A stretch of DNA of 25,927 nucleotides from a virus, in IMG/VR virus record IMGVR_UViG_3300035682_000173, positions 1 to 25,927 of that record; one strand, written 5' to 3'. The notes beneath the pieces were generated by a model, which saw only the letters and a program-made list of their open reading frames with translations, ran no database searches and was not told where the DNA came from. The position numbers and the translations under genes were made by a program. Shown here one piece after another: positions 14,310-24,296 of this stretch. Position 1 is the first letter of the stretch; each line of letters starts with the position of its first letter.

Positions 14310-14861
14310 TTAATCCAACTCTATTTTAAGGTTGAATTTATTATAATTAAATGTGCAATCGAATGTAGAAAACTGAGCAACGTTAGTACTCATATTTAAT
14401 TCAAGTTCACCTAGTTCTTTAAAGATTAGCTTTTCAAACTTAGCAGTTGCTAAGATATTTCCCTCAGCGTCTAGAATATTAAGACTAACATCTTGGATAA
14501 ATGGCTCTTTAACATCTTTACTATAATAATAAAGCAAAGTGTCTAACATGATCCAATAGTTAATAAAACCATCTAAAAGTTGCATGGTAACAGAAAACTC
14601 TCTGTTAATTGTATTTTGAATTGGAATAGCACCTCTGTGATATGTTGTAGTACCATCATTAAAGTTTTGTTCAACTGGATCAAACGCAATTCCTGGCATT
14701 GAGATTCCTTGAATACTATAATTAATATAATCAATAGGTTCACTAAGGACAGAACCTGGTATTCTGTTCAAATAACTTTTATATTTGGCAGCTACTTCTT
14801 CAGGTATAAATTTCCTAGGAAACTTAAATTCAAATAGATTATTTCTAGAATTTAAAATCAT
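14310..14861 (-). CDS. Tail tube-fold/baseplate protein (gp19-like), 183 aa
   Basis: Pattern and size fit the phage tail tube fold: an N-terminal FEFKFPRKFIPEEVAAKY helix, IDYINYSIQGISMPG (a strand and loop typical of tube proteins), a central REFSVTMQLLDGFINYWIML strand-helix, and a C-terminal GELELNMSTN...FSTFDCTFNY strand pair that parallels the T4 gp19 ending GELQLDW...Q.FEVTLALDY. It could be the main tube protein or a tube-like baseplate initiator (gp54/gp48 type). It lies among tail and fibre genes and overlaps the 699-aa gene by one base. Confidence 0.6.
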   Translation of the reverse strand: MILNSRNNLFEFKFPRKFIPEEVAAKYKSYLNRIPGSVLSEPIDYINYSIQGISMPGIAFDPVEQNFNDGTTTYHRGAIPIQNTINREFSVTMQLLDGFINYWIMLDTLLYYYSKDVKEPFIQDVSLNILDAEGNILATAKFEKLIFKELGELELNMSTNVAQFSTFDCTFNYNKFNLKIELD

Positions 14862-16960
14862 TATGCGTTCTTGAATTTTCCACTATACAACATAGTCTCA
14901 TTAGATCCGTTGTGTATTGTGATATAAAATTGTTTATTAACAAAGCCTCTGACAATATTAGCATTGCCTTCGTCTACTTTAAATAAGATTTCTCCCATTG
15001 AAGAATCAATTGCTTTGTATTCCTGTGTATTGGCAAACTTAACTCTTTTTCCTGCACCATCACTAAAAAATAAATATAGTGTTTCAGCATTAGTAAGGTT
15101 TACAGCTTCTAAATCGCCATCAACCTCTTTTGCTACTTTAAATTTAATGAAAGTGTCAACTGGTGAAATAGAAATTTCGGCAAGTCCTTCTCCAACGAAT
15201 GCAGTTGCTGAAGTTTCTAAAGCAGTTCCAGCATTAATATTAACAGATGAATTACTTGTTACTACGTTAACTCTTTCAGTAAAGTTCTGTACATATTTTA
15301 CTTGACTTTGAATTGGATTCAAGTTCATAGCTTTTTCTGTAGCTGTTGCCATATTCATCATTGGCAATTTATTGTAAACCTTAGTTTCAACATTTGAATT
15401 CTTAAGAACTATGTTTTGTAACTTCTTACCAAATTTGGTAGGTGTCCATTTGTTAATAGAGTTTAAGCTATTCCAACTTGAATTTTTTACAATTTGAGTA
15501 TTATCGGTTTCGTTATAAACTCTAAGTGTATAATCAATTGTAAAAGAAACTGCACCAGCTGCATTTTTAATGATAGGTCTAAATGTAATAGGCTCATCAA
15601 AATCTTGAGTTTGATTAAACGTAGTTTGAAACGTCTTTATAAATGAATTACCGATTTGTTCAAATATAGTAATATCATGAGAAACAGTTATGTCGTCTGA
15701 AGATGTATTAATTCTATTTGTAATATAACTATTGAATGATGCAGCAGATCCATTATATAGACCTACCATTTCAAAGTAATCTCCTTCTGTTGATTCTGTA
15801 ACACTAGCTGAAATATCAATAAACTCATCTTCGATTGCCAAAGCAAAATTAGTTTCTTCTGCTGTTTCGATAAAATCAAAACCACCTAGTGTTTTATAAG
15901 TGTCAATTAATTTAAAACTAATGTCATATTGTGCAGTAGGATCAACTTCATTTCCAGAAGCTGCAAGTCCAAAGAATAGCTCAGCAAAATCAGGATCTAA
16001 GTCTTTTAATGAAGGCACTTTAATTTCAATAAACTTAGAATAAAGTGTTTCTGATAAAATAAATGGCTCAGGATTTTGAAGTTCATAATTTGATGAGTTC
16101 AAATAAACAATCTGAGTAAAGTTATTCATGATACCACTTATTCTTGGTACTCTAACCTCAAATAAGAATCCTTCATAACCACGACCAGCAAAATTGTAAC
16201 CTGATCTTAAATGCAATCTGATAGTTTCATAAACGACTGAATTTGTATTAAGACTATTATATGGTAGCGAAGCTAAAATAGTTGCATAACTATCTCCAAC
16301 CCAATCACCACTATTTTGAATGTAATTCCATGTGCTATCTAATAAAGCAAATTTAGTTCTTTCTTCGTTAACAGCAACACCATGGTATCTGTTTGGCTGT
16401 CCAGGTCCAGTGTTAATATTATTTCCAGTGTCTTCATTTGGTATTGCATACAAAGGATTGGCTTTTAACATGACTGAAACTTTACCTTGGTTATAAACCA
16501 AAGGAATTGGTAAACCAGTAATTGTACTAGTTACAGTATCAGTATAAGTATATTTGTATTCTCCTGTTTTTGTTGGAGTATAACTAAAAATTCCTGCGCT
16601 ATAGCTTTTGGTACCCAATGTAGTATCAGTAATATCAAAACTTGTAGGATTTGTCAAAGCTGATACATCAAATTGATAAGTATTTCCTGGAGCTAGTACT
16701 AAACTTCTATTAGTAATATTTTCAACCACTAGAAATTTATTAGCTTGATCTTCTGTCACCTCGAAGTTTACAACCGATGAACCTAATTCATGAACCAATA
16801 ATTTTTGACCACCGGTAACACCATCTGTACCGATAAAATACATTTCACTACCATTGTTATCTGTTTCAATTGCGTACGCAGATGGATTTGACTGATCGTG
16901 GTAAATTACCTCCATCAATATGTCGTCGTCGATCTTAAAAAATCTTGATGCTTTTGCCAT
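14861..16960 (-). CDS. Large beta-rich virion (tail/baseplate) protein, 699 aa
   Basis: Family not recognised. The protein is beta-rich and low in charge, with many Asn, Thr and Ser, as in phage appendage proteins. Residues about 84-160 contain a likely immunoglobulin-like segment (FSYTPTKTGEYKYTYTD). The centre has KVSVMLKANPLYAIPNEDTG. The C-terminal about 100 residues (TLYLFFSDGAGKRVKFANTQ to LYSGKFKNA) form a compact beta domain that could be an attachment or tip module. There is no membrane segment or enzyme motif. Position between the tube-fold gene and the fibre genes supports a structural role. Confidence 0.65.
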   Translation of the reverse strand: MAKASRFFKIDDDILMEVIYHDQSNPSAYAIETDNNGSEMYFIGTDGVTGGQKLLVHELGSSVVNFEVTEDQANKFLVVENITNRSLVLAPGNTYQFDVSALTNPTSFDITDTTLGTKSYSAGIFSYTPTKTGEYKYTYTDTVTSTITGLPIPLVYNQGKVSVMLKANPLYAIPNEDTGNNINTGPGQPNRYHGVAVNEERTKFALLDSTWNYIQNSGDWVGDSYATILASLPYNSLNTNSVVYETIRLHLRSGYNFAGRGYEGFLFEVRVPRISGIMNNFTQIVYLNSSNYELQNPEPFILSETLYSKFIEIKVPSLKDLDPDFAELFFGLAASGNEVDPTAQYDISFKLIDTYKTLGGFDFIETAEETNFALAIEDEFIDISASVTESTEGDYFEMVGLYNGSAASFNSYITNRINTSSDDITVSHDITIFEQIGNSFIKTFQTTFNQTQDFDEPITFRPIIKNAAGAVSFTIDYTLRVYNETDNTQIVKNSSWNSLNSINKWTPTKFGKKLQNIVLKNSNVETKVYNKLPMMNMATATEKAMNLNPIQSQVKYVQNFTERVNVVTSNSSVNINAGTALETSATAFVGEGLAEISISPVDTFIKFKVAKEVDGDLEAVNLTNAETLYLFFSDGAGKRVKFANTQEYKAIDSSMGEILFKVDEGNANIVRGFVNKQFYITIHNGSNETMLYSGKFKNA

Positions 16961-16974
16961 TTTTTTATTCTATT

Positions 16975-17772
16975 TTAAAATTGTAACCATTTAGGTGTTA
17001 TTGTAAAGCCAAAACCAACCATCGGTGCCAAGTAAACTTGATTGCCGATAATAGCTGCTCCATACATAACTCCCATACTAACACCAAATTTCATCTTCTT
17101 ATTTTCAGATACCTTATTTAACTCGTCCTCGATGACGCTGATATTTTCAATAGTATTAAAATTGATGCCAGGATATTTTGTGGCTATTTTGATTTTCTTT
17201 CTGCCATCAATAGTTTCTAAACTACTGTATAGCATAATATTTTGTTCGTATAAGAAATTAGAACTTAGGGATGTTAAAGCATCTGCTTGTCTTTTTACTA
17301 CAACACTGCCTTTAAATCTTCTCCAGTTGTTATCACCAAAATCTTTGTCGTCTGCTAATGTAATAGTAGAAGTACCATCATAATTATTAGTGACTATCAT
17401 CATTGAATTGATAATAGAATCCTTTACGGTAATTTGAGTTTGTAATAAGTTATTAACTCCTTTAAGTTTTTTGTTAAGATCCAAAACACCAACATACTTT
17501 TGATAAGCTTGATCCTTGTCATCTAACAATTCTTGTTTTGTCTTTTCAAATCCACTGATCTGAGAAATATAATAGTCCTGTTTATTTTTATAGAAAGTCA
17601 CAGAATCATTTGAAGCTAAGATGTTATTCTCAACTCTAGTGATTTTTGTTTCAAGAGCCGTTCTTTCAGCCTTTAAGCCTGAAATTCTCGAGCACTGTCC
17701 CATCATTAGAATAATCAAGACTAAGATTACTGCTACAAAATGAATGGGTTTTATTTCTATTTTCTTAAACAT
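16975..17772 (-). CDS. Membrane-anchored coiled-coil protein with beta-rich C-terminus (spanin candidate), 265 aa
   Basis: One N-terminal transmembrane segment (about 11-25, HFVAVILVLIILMMG) follows a positively charged start, predicting N-in topology with the body in the periplasm. Residues about 30-115 form a long coiled coil. The C-terminal about 40 residues alternate Gly and hydrophobic residues (KFGVSMGVMYGAAIIG, then APMVGFGFTI) and end in Phe, like outer-membrane beta strands. Inner-membrane anchor, periplasmic coiled coil and outer-membrane-like end suggest a spanin that fuses the two membranes in lysis of a Gram-negative host. No lipobox is present at Cys27 (MGQC), and no holin or endolysin is adjacent, so the call is tentative; a virion-associated anchor is an alternative. 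Confidence 0.55.
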   Translation of the reverse strand: MFKKIEIKPIHFVAVILVLIILMMGQCSRISGLKAERTALETKITRVENNILASNDSVTFYKNKQDYYISQISGFEKTKQELLDDKDQAYQKYVGVLDLNKKLKGVNNLLQTQITVKDSIINSMMIVTNNYDGTSTITLADDKDFGDNNWRRFKGSVVVKRQADALTSLSSNFLYEQNIMLYSSLETIDGRKKIKIATKYPGINFNTIENISVIEDELNKVSENKKMKFGVSMGVMYGAAIIGNQVYLAPMVGFGFTITPKWLQF

Positions 17773-17786
17773 CTTTTAAATTAATC

Positions 17787-19394
17787 TTATACATCATTTT
17801 CTTCAGAACTACCTGCACTATAATCATATATTAAATCAGTTCTGCCTAAATAAACGGCCATCGGTAACGGATGAAAATTGGGATGAGGATGAATACTATA
17901 ACCATTGACAGAACTGCTTCCCGCACCGTCAATGATTTCAGCACCGTCTAATACATCGTAAACACTAGCACTTGAACCAAATTGAGTTAATAAATCGCCT
18001 ACATTAGTTAACGTTCCTGTTCCTATAACTCCTTGAGAACCCACGCCTGTATAATCTCCTCTAAGAGTAGGTTGATAAGAAGTACCATATCCAACTGGTG
18101 GATTATAACCTTGAGTACCCATAGAAGATTTAAAATCTCCATCGAGTGTATAAGTATCACCAGGCAGGTCTGTATTATCAGGAGCTGATGCTCCCATTAA
18201 TAAACTTCCTGGAATATTTGTTGGCACATAACTAATTAATGTAGAAACGTTATACCATGCGTTAGTTTGTCCAAACAAAAGATACCAACCTCCCCATCTA
18301 GTGCCCGATTTTCCTCTTCCAAAAAATTGATAAGAGTCTGATGCATTTTCTAAAAGCGAAGGATATAAATAATTAGTAATACTAAAATAAGTATCTATAA
18401 TATCAGCAGGATTGACAAATACAATAGTTCCAATTGGGTACATTCCCATTACTTCTGTTGGGTTTTTCCAAAGAGCTTTACCATTAGTATCTTGCGCAAC
18501 TAATACTTTATTAAGAGCCGGTGAAGCACCAGTTGGGTTAATTCTAAACTCAGCTCCGGTAACTATATTTGTACCAGTAATTGTATTAGTTGTACCAGTA
18601 ATTTGATTAGTTTTGCCAGTAGCTCCAAAAATATTATTACCTAATAAACTAGAGTTGCCATCATTTTTAAGAGTTATAGCAGTGCCGTTTGCGGCAATAT
18701 TAATTGAACTACCAGTTAAGAAATTCCATGTACCAGCCGCTTCATTAAAGGAATTAGTTATTCTAAGTTTTGTTAAACCATTTCCATCTATTAATGATGT
18801 ATCATTACCTACTAAGTCTATTCTATTAGAGGCAAGTTCAAAACTGTTATTTCCGTCAATAGTTGCTATTTTTAATTTAGCACCTCCTGTACCAGGAATT
18901 AATCTAACTACAGCAGATGTAGCATTAAATGTGCCATCATTATTTCTTATTCTTATTCTAATTAAATCATCCCAATCAGCACTACCTTTTCCGCTCACTA
19001 AACTAACTAGAGCATTTTTATCAATAGCATCTAACGTATATAAAGCATCATCAACACCTAATACCAAATTAGTTGGTTTATAACCCTTGGCACCAGATAC
19101 TGGCTCAATTTTTGGTAAAAGAGTATGTTGATCATCAAGTGGAATACCGCTAGTATAACTTTCTAGAGTCCAATATCCATCAGCACCTGTACTACCTTTA
19201 GCACCTGTTCCACCTACTTCACCTTTACTACCTTTGGGTCCAATGCTGCCTATTGCACCAGTTGAGCCCTTATCTCCTTTTAAACCTTGTGATCCACCAC
19301 CGTTTGCTAAGATCTGGTCAAAATTATAGTTAATCTTATCTTGTGAAGTAGATAGATTATCTGACTGAAAAATTTCTTTGATGTTAATTGACAT
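17787..19394 (-). CDS. Collagen-like tail fibre protein, 535 aa
   Basis: Residues 34-73 are an unbroken run of Gly-X-Y triplets (GSQGLKGDKGSTGAIGSIG and on), a collagen-like triple helix implying a trimer. The N-terminal SINIKEIFQSDN and INYNFDQILANGGG form an apparent attachment region; such a short helix followed by GGG and collagen repeats is common in phage fibres. A beta-rich shaft follows. Residues about 325-335 (MYPIGTIVFVNP) start a C-terminal receptor-type domain like those of T4 short fibres. A His-rich SIHPHPNFHPLPMAVY near the end could bind metal, as HxH motifs do in T4 gp12/gp37. It likely recognises the host surface and sits next to the giant structural gene. Confidence 0.85.
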   Translation of the reverse strand: MSINIKEIFQSDNLSTSQDKINYNFDQILANGGGSQGLKGDKGSTGAIGSIGPKGSKGEVGGTGAKGSTGADGYWTLESYTSGIPLDDQHTLLPKIEPVSGAKGYKPTNLVLGVDDALYTLDAIDKNALVSLVSGKGSADWDDLIRIRIRNNDGTFNATSAVVRLIPGTGGAKLKIATIDGNNSFELASNRIDLVGNDTSLIDGNGLTKLRITNSFNEAAGTWNFLTGSSINIAANGTAITLKNDGNSSLLGNNIFGATGKTNQITGTTNTITGTNIVTGAEFRINPTGASPALNKVLVAQDTNGKALWKNPTEVMGMYPIGTIVFVNPADIIDTYFSITNYLYPSLLENASDSYQFFGRGKSGTRWGGWYLLFGQTNAWYNVSTLISYVPTNIPGSLLMGASAPDNTDLPGDTYTLDGDFKSSMGTQGYNPPVGYGTSYQPTLRGDYTGVGSQGVIGTGTLTNVGDLLTQFGSSASVYDVLDGAEIIDGAGSSSVNGYSIHPHPNFHPLPMAVYLGRTDLIYDYSAGSSEENDV

Positions 19395-19395
19395 C

Positions 19396-22300
19396 TTATA
19401 TGCTTATTTTTATTATAGGCAATATACTATAAGTATATCCCACTCTTTTGTTATATATTAGCCTCAAATTAAAAGGCTTGTTAGCGTGTAATTGATAGGT
19501 AAAATTACCATCTTCTGTATAATCAGAAGCTAAAACTTCTTCCGGAGAATTCTTACTCGCAATACTAGAAGCTACATTATTGATTTGCTTAACAAACAAC
19601 TGTAAAGATTCGATCTTATAAAGAGGATTCAAATTCTTAAGAGCATATTGTCTTGCATCATCTTGTATTGTTGTTAAATCTCCAAAACTTTCAGATGGAC
19701 TAACATACTTTTTAATAGTTGATAATAATCCAGCTTCTAACAATTCATCTACAATAACATTTTGATTATAAAAATCAATAAAGACTTGATCTTTAGTTTC
19801 AAAAACAATAGTTTGAGTTGATGATTCATCATATTGAGAATCAAGATCTCTTATTGTATTTAGATCTTTTAAAGAAGCAACATTAACAGTACTAAATTTT
19901 GTTAGATATAAATTTCTTTGTGGTTGCATTGCTGTTGAAGACATAAATGATTTTTTAGAAGCAGGTGATTTTGTTCCAGGAACTAATTGTGATCCACCGT
20001 TTGCTAAAGATCTTGTATAATATCCATTTTCAAAGTTGCTTGTAAATACATTAACGTCTTTCTTGTCTATTACGACCTCGTTTATCAACGGATAAACTGG
20101 CTTAAGAGCTGTTGTTGGAGATAATTTAGTAATAGTAGATTGATTAATCTCGTTAACTTTGTGATAAAACAAATTCTTTATAACACCATAGTCTTTTCTA
20201 TTAGTCATAAAAGTTATACCACTTCTAAAAAGTTTTTGATTAAAAATCATTTCTCTTGCAACATGCGCGCTTATATTACTTACATCCTCATTTAAAAATA
20301 CTTTATATTTATTGTAAGGATTATAAAAATCTATAACATCTGCAAATGTTGGATTGTAAGATCCATTTAATCTCTTAAGATGTGTAATATAAGGATTTGA
20401 TCTATTTGCTAGATTGTAACCAACAGCACTAGTACTTTTTCTAAATGAAGAAGGAATTTTAGTATTCTCAGACACTGTCAAAACCGTAGGTTTGTAAACA
20501 TCTACACCATCATCAATATTTAATATAAATTGATTGTATGCTAATGTGCCGTCTTCTTTTATAGTAATATATTCAACGTCGTTAGTATTGTTTGTTTCTA
20601 ATAATTCATGAATATATTTTGCTGATAATTTAGATAAGACTTCTCCGTGTGCATTTTGACCACCGTTTAAATAACTATAATCTGCACTAATAATTTGATT
20701 AAATGTTAGATTAGATAGATCTGCAATAGAACTAGTACAAGAAATTCCAACAAATTCTGTTGGTAACTCACTAAGTAATAATGTATTATCATCTATAACT
20801 GACGTAATAGATAAACACATATTAGATGTGGATGAACCCGCTGGTAAAATCACACGTACTTTTTCATAAATACTTTTGTTATTTAATGTGATTTGTGTAG
20901 TAAATTGAGTACCAATACCCTTTAGTATATATGGCCCAGTTCCAGATGGCCCAGTTCCTGTTATATTTAAAAGATCTAAATAGCCAGTCAATATGGTATT
21001 ATCAGAAACTCCGACAGTTGAATCAGCATATCTACCTCTTAGTTCGTAAAGAACTCTTCTGTTTATATATGTTATTAATTTTTCTTGTAAATGCAAATTT
21101 AATAATAACGATACTGTTTTAAATTTTTCATTAACTATAACTTTAACAAACATATCTTGTTGTTCGCTTTGTGATACAGTAGATAAAAGTGTTGCTGCAA
21201 ACTTGTAAGAATTATATTTATTTGAAACATTAAATTCTGTAGGTATAATTTCATTAGACTCTTTACGCTCTTTAATTGTAAATTGTAGTCCTCTAAAATT
21301 AGTTTTAGCAAAAGTTTCATTTGATCCATCTTTAAATAAAGAGTATTTAGGTGTTGGATGTGCATCGTAATATCTTAAACCAACTGGATCAGTATTACTA
21401 ACATTATATGCATATCCATCATAGACCATAAACTTATCAAAAACATTTGTAGTTACATCATTAAAATCTGATAAACTTAATGTTTGATTAATTTGTTGTG
21501 CGTCAAAGTTTAAATAGCTAAAGACTTCTTCCGGATATATTTCGTTAAGCGTATTCTCTGCATTAGTCGGACCACCATAAATAGGAAACTTATCTATATA
21601 AAACCATTCATGAGTCATATTTTGTGCTATGCGACCTTCAACTTCAATATCAGCTGCAAAATTTGTTTTACCAAAAGCCTCTGATACGTTTAATGAGTAT
21701 GGTGTTTCTCTAACATTTACAGCATCTTTTAATGAGAACTTATTAATATAAGGTACTACTCTTGATTTTGAAAACAAACTAGAATTATAGTTTTCTTGAA
21801 GTCTATCGTATTCTGTTAAAGGATCAATAGTATTAATAATAGAAGAATCTTCAGCTTCAAGCGACGGTAATAAAAATCCAAAGAAATCTAATGGATTAGA
21901 ATTATAATAAAAATCATTATTAAAAGTACCTTCAAAAATAATCTTAGGGACTTCGGGTAGACCATAATTAAATATCTTACTAGAATCTTGCGGTACTAAA
22001 AGAGCATTAGGATCCATGTAATTAATACTTTCTAATTTTAATTCATAAGGATCAGAGTAAGTAGTGCTGTAAAAATCAAAGTCAAAATCTTTAATAGAAT
22101 ATGCTGAGAATTTACCAATAGTTGGATAATACTTTTTATAAACATTAGCTGATTTTCTAATAGCTAATGGTTTTTTACAATCAACTATAACTTTAGCATA
22201 AGAATCATTGTATTTTACAATGTCTAATACAATAGCATACTCATTTAATGATTGTAAACCTATATAGTCTCCGACAATAATTTTACCAGACTCGAAATCT

Positions 22301-24237
22301 TCCAAATTGATTAAAAATGCTTTATTAGCAGCGTGACCTCCAGTTAAACCATGTACAACGGTTCCAGAAATTGATGTGTTTAAATAATTATTAGTATCTA
22401 TGTAACCATCATATAGATCTAGTGTCATGACATTAGCTGAGAAGCTTAGGAGCGCCAGGTTAGGGTATCGGAATCTTGATATGTTACTTGTTACTGTAAT
22501 AATCGATTTGTCTCTAGAGACTTTAAATTCATTACTGAACTGTTTTAAACATGATTCAATAGCATAAGCTACATCTTCTAAACTACCTAAACACGAAAAG
22601 TAATTGCCATTTGTTGTTCCTTTCGTTAACGAAGAATCCGCAGAAATAATATATTTGTTAAGATCAATATGATCTGCTCCAGCTTTTATCTTCATTTTAC
22701 TGACAGTGGCAGAATATGATAAGTCATTAACTATTAGAGTATTTATAGTTTCATTAGCGATTAAAGTATCACCTTCGATAACAACCTCATAATTATTAAA
22801 TAATGTACCGCTTTGTAAATCCCATTGTATCTTAAAATTAGTAAGAGCAGCTGACATAGAAAGTCCAGTATTAAATGATAACGAATCAGTTGTAATACCA
22901 TCTGATATAGTAATAGTTACACTTTCTGTTAAGCTTAAAGTTGTAAAGTTAAACTTCCAAACCTGTTTTTGTAATCTAGTAAGGGCTAGCTTATCACCGT
23001 TTGTGGGAACTGAGTCGCTATTAATGGCAAATCTAATTCTATCAAAATCTGGCCCTTTAAATTCATCTGCTCTTAATGTAAAGTCTTGTTTTTCAAAACC
23101 ATCAAAATCAGCAAATGTAACACCGCTTAAACCACCTAATGGAATTTTTCCAACTTCCCATCTATTTCCATTCTTTATGTTATGATAACCTTTCTTTGAA
23201 GTCACATAACCTAATGTAGCATCATCAAAATCTTCATATCTTGGTAAAGCAAAGTTAGTACTATCTAGAAATGAAAATGCACTTAAATCATAGTAATTTT
23301 CGTATTGAGTAGCAGTTAAGTTATTATGAACTAGATTTTTAACATTCAATTTACCTTCTTCGATTTCATCAACGAATAAACCAAAATAACGATTGATTTC
23401 ATAGGGATCCACGCTAGGATCATTAAATTGAAATTCTAAATTAATAAGATTAGCAGAAATGATAGCATTTCTTTTTAAGCCATCTGTAATATATTCATTT
23501 ACATTAATAATTGCATTATCATATCCAACTATATCATCAAAAATATATTCAGGCTTAGTTATAAAACCACCATTCTTTAAATCAATACCTCTATATAAGA
23601 AGTTCTCATTTTTATTAAAGTTTGCTACGATAGCAGAGTTGGGAAAGTTTTCATTATTAGCATGTTTTCTTAAATAAGCACCCAATTCTGAATCATTTGA
23701 CATATCAAAGACTTTGACAATGTCTGCATTTTTAAGCATATTAACTACTTTTTCAGAAGTTGTAGCTCCGTCATTTGTAACGCCATTAAGTCTGTAAATA
23801 ACAAATTTAGTAGGAACTTTCTTTTCTAACCAGAATGGTACAAAGATCTTAAATGTTTCGTCGTATAATTTAGAATAGCTTATGCCAGCTCCGTATCTGT
23901 ATGTGTCTTCATATTGAAATTCATAATCATTAAAGGCTGTAAGATCGTTTGGAACTTCTCTTTTAACGTCATAAATTAAATCATAAGGAGTTGCGTTGTT
24001 ATTATAAAAGGCTGCAAGGTCAAAAGAATAATCTCCATCTTTTGATAACCTATGCTTTTTATATCTAGAGCTAGCAAGTTGTGTATTTGCATCAATAGTC
24101 TCTAGGTAAATCTCTCCACCATTTGTCACGACAATCTTGTTATTACCAGAAAGCCTTGGATTGGTTCTAAGTAATGCAAATGATTTATCTTCCAAATCAG
24201 TTGAAAGATCAAATTTATAATTTAACGTTGTAGACAT
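19396..24237 (-). CDS. Giant virion structural protein, 1613 aa
   Basis: The largest gene in the window. The N-terminal region FALLRTNPRLSGNNKIVVTN, followed by YKKHRLSKDGDYSFDLAAFY, recalls the opening (LLRTNPKL.GN.K) of large structural proteins of other big phages; I cannot name the family more precisely. The body is mostly beta, Asn/Ser/Thr-rich, with no membrane segment, signal peptide or enzyme motif. Length and place between the fibre gene and a further structural gene suggest a tail or baseplate component. Its frame is unbroken over 4.8 kb. A GATATATAG box lies 29 bases before the start, so the fibre and tail genes to its left may be expressed from there. The stop is one base from the fibre gene's ATG. 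Confidence 0.75.
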   Translation of the reverse strand: MSTTLNYKFDLSTDLEDKSFALLRTNPRLSGNNKIVVTNGGEIYLETIDANTQLASSRYKKHRLSKDGDYSFDLAAFYNNNATPYDLIYDVKREVPNDLTAFNDYEFQYEDTYRYGAGISYSKLYDETFKIFVPFWLEKKVPTKFVIYRLNGVTNDGATTSEKVVNMLKNADIVKVFDMSNDSELGAYLRKHANNENFPNSAIVANFNKNENFLYRGIDLKNGGFITKPEYIFDDIVGYDNAIINVNEYITDGLKRNAIISANLINLEFQFNDPSVDPYEINRYFGLFVDEIEEGKLNVKNLVHNNLTATQYENYYDLSAFSFLDSTNFALPRYEDFDDATLGYVTSKKGYHNIKNGNRWEVGKIPLGGLSGVTFADFDGFEKQDFTLRADEFKGPDFDRIRFAINSDSVPTNGDKLALTRLQKQVWKFNFTTLSLTESVTITISDGITTDSLSFNTGLSMSAALTNFKIQWDLQSGTLFNNYEVVIEGDTLIANETINTLIVNDLSYSATVSKMKIKAGADHIDLNKYIISADSSLTKGTTNGNYFSCLGSLEDVAYAIESCLKQFSNEFKVSRDKSIITVTSNISRFRYPNLALLSFSANVMTLDLYDGYIDTNNYLNTSISGTVVHGLTGGHAANKAFLINLEDFESGKIIVGDYIGLQSLNEYAIVLDIVKYNDSYAKVIVDCKKPLAIRKSANVYKKYYPTIGKFSAYSIKDFDFDFYSTTYSDPYELKLESINYMDPNALLVPQDSSKIFNYGLPEVPKIIFEGTFNNDFYYNSNPLDFFGFLLPSLEAEDSSIINTIDPLTEYDRLQENYNSSLFSKSRVVPYINKFSLKDAVNVRETPYSLNVSEAFGKTNFAADIEVEGRIAQNMTHEWFYIDKFPIYGGPTNAENTLNEIYPEEVFSYLNFDAQQINQTLSLSDFNDVTTNVFDKFMVYDGYAYNVSNTDPVGLRYYDAHPTPKYSLFKDGSNETFAKTNFRGLQFTIKERKESNEIIPTEFNVSNKYNSYKFAATLLSTVSQSEQQDMFVKVIVNEKFKTVSLLLNLHLQEKLITYINRRVLYELRGRYADSTVGVSDNTILTGYLDLLNITGTGPSGTGPYILKGIGTQFTTQITLNNKSIYEKVRVILPAGSSTSNMCLSITSVIDDNTLLLSELPTEFVGISCTSSIADLSNLTFNQIISADYSYLNGGQNAHGEVLSKLSAKYIHELLETNNTNDVEYITIKEDGTLAYNQFILNIDDGVDVYKPTVLTVSENTKIPSSFRKSTSAVGYNLANRSNPYITHLKRLNGSYNPTFADVIDFYNPYNKYKVFLNEDVSNISAHVAREMIFNQKLFRSGITFMTNRKDYGVIKNLFYHKVNEINQSTITKLSPTTALKPVYPLINEVVIDKKDVNVFTSNFENGYYTRSLANGGSQLVPGTKSPASKKSFMSSTAMQPQRNLYLTKFSTVNVASLKDLNTIRDLDSQYDESSTQTIVFETKDQVFIDFYNQNVIVDELLEAGLLSTIKKYVSPSESFGDLTTIQDDARQYALKNLNPLYKIESLQLFVKQINNVASSIASKNSPEEVLASDYTEDGNFTYQLHANKPFNLRLIYNKRVGYTYSILPIIKISI

Positions 24238-24255
24238 TCTGAATATATTATTTTA

Positions 24256-24287
24256 CTATCTCTGCTATATATCTTGTTTAACAGAGA
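24256..24287 (-). promoter_or_regulatory. GATATATAG box between short inverted repeats
   Basis: GATATATAG at 24273-24265 on the minus strand lies in the 59-base gap before the giant gene. It sits between TCTCTG (24259-24264) and CAGAGA (24282-24287), a perfect 6-bp inverted repeat with a 17-base interval. The box matches those at 2498, 8803 and 13137; the flanking repeat may be chance. Confidence 0.45.
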
Positions 24288-24296
24288 CTGTAAATA

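Noticed and set aside
17687-17700. Possible lipobox at MGQC in the membrane-anchored protein
   Set aside because: Gln before Cys does not fit the lipobox (Ala/Gly/Ser is required), and the hydrophobic stretch is better read as an uncleaved anchor.
18613-19083. Long plus-strand open frame (156 codons)
   Set aside because: It is antisense to the collagen-like fibre gene, whose frame is unbroken and motif-supported. The hydrophobic, Pro/Leu-rich translation is typical of an antisense shadow.
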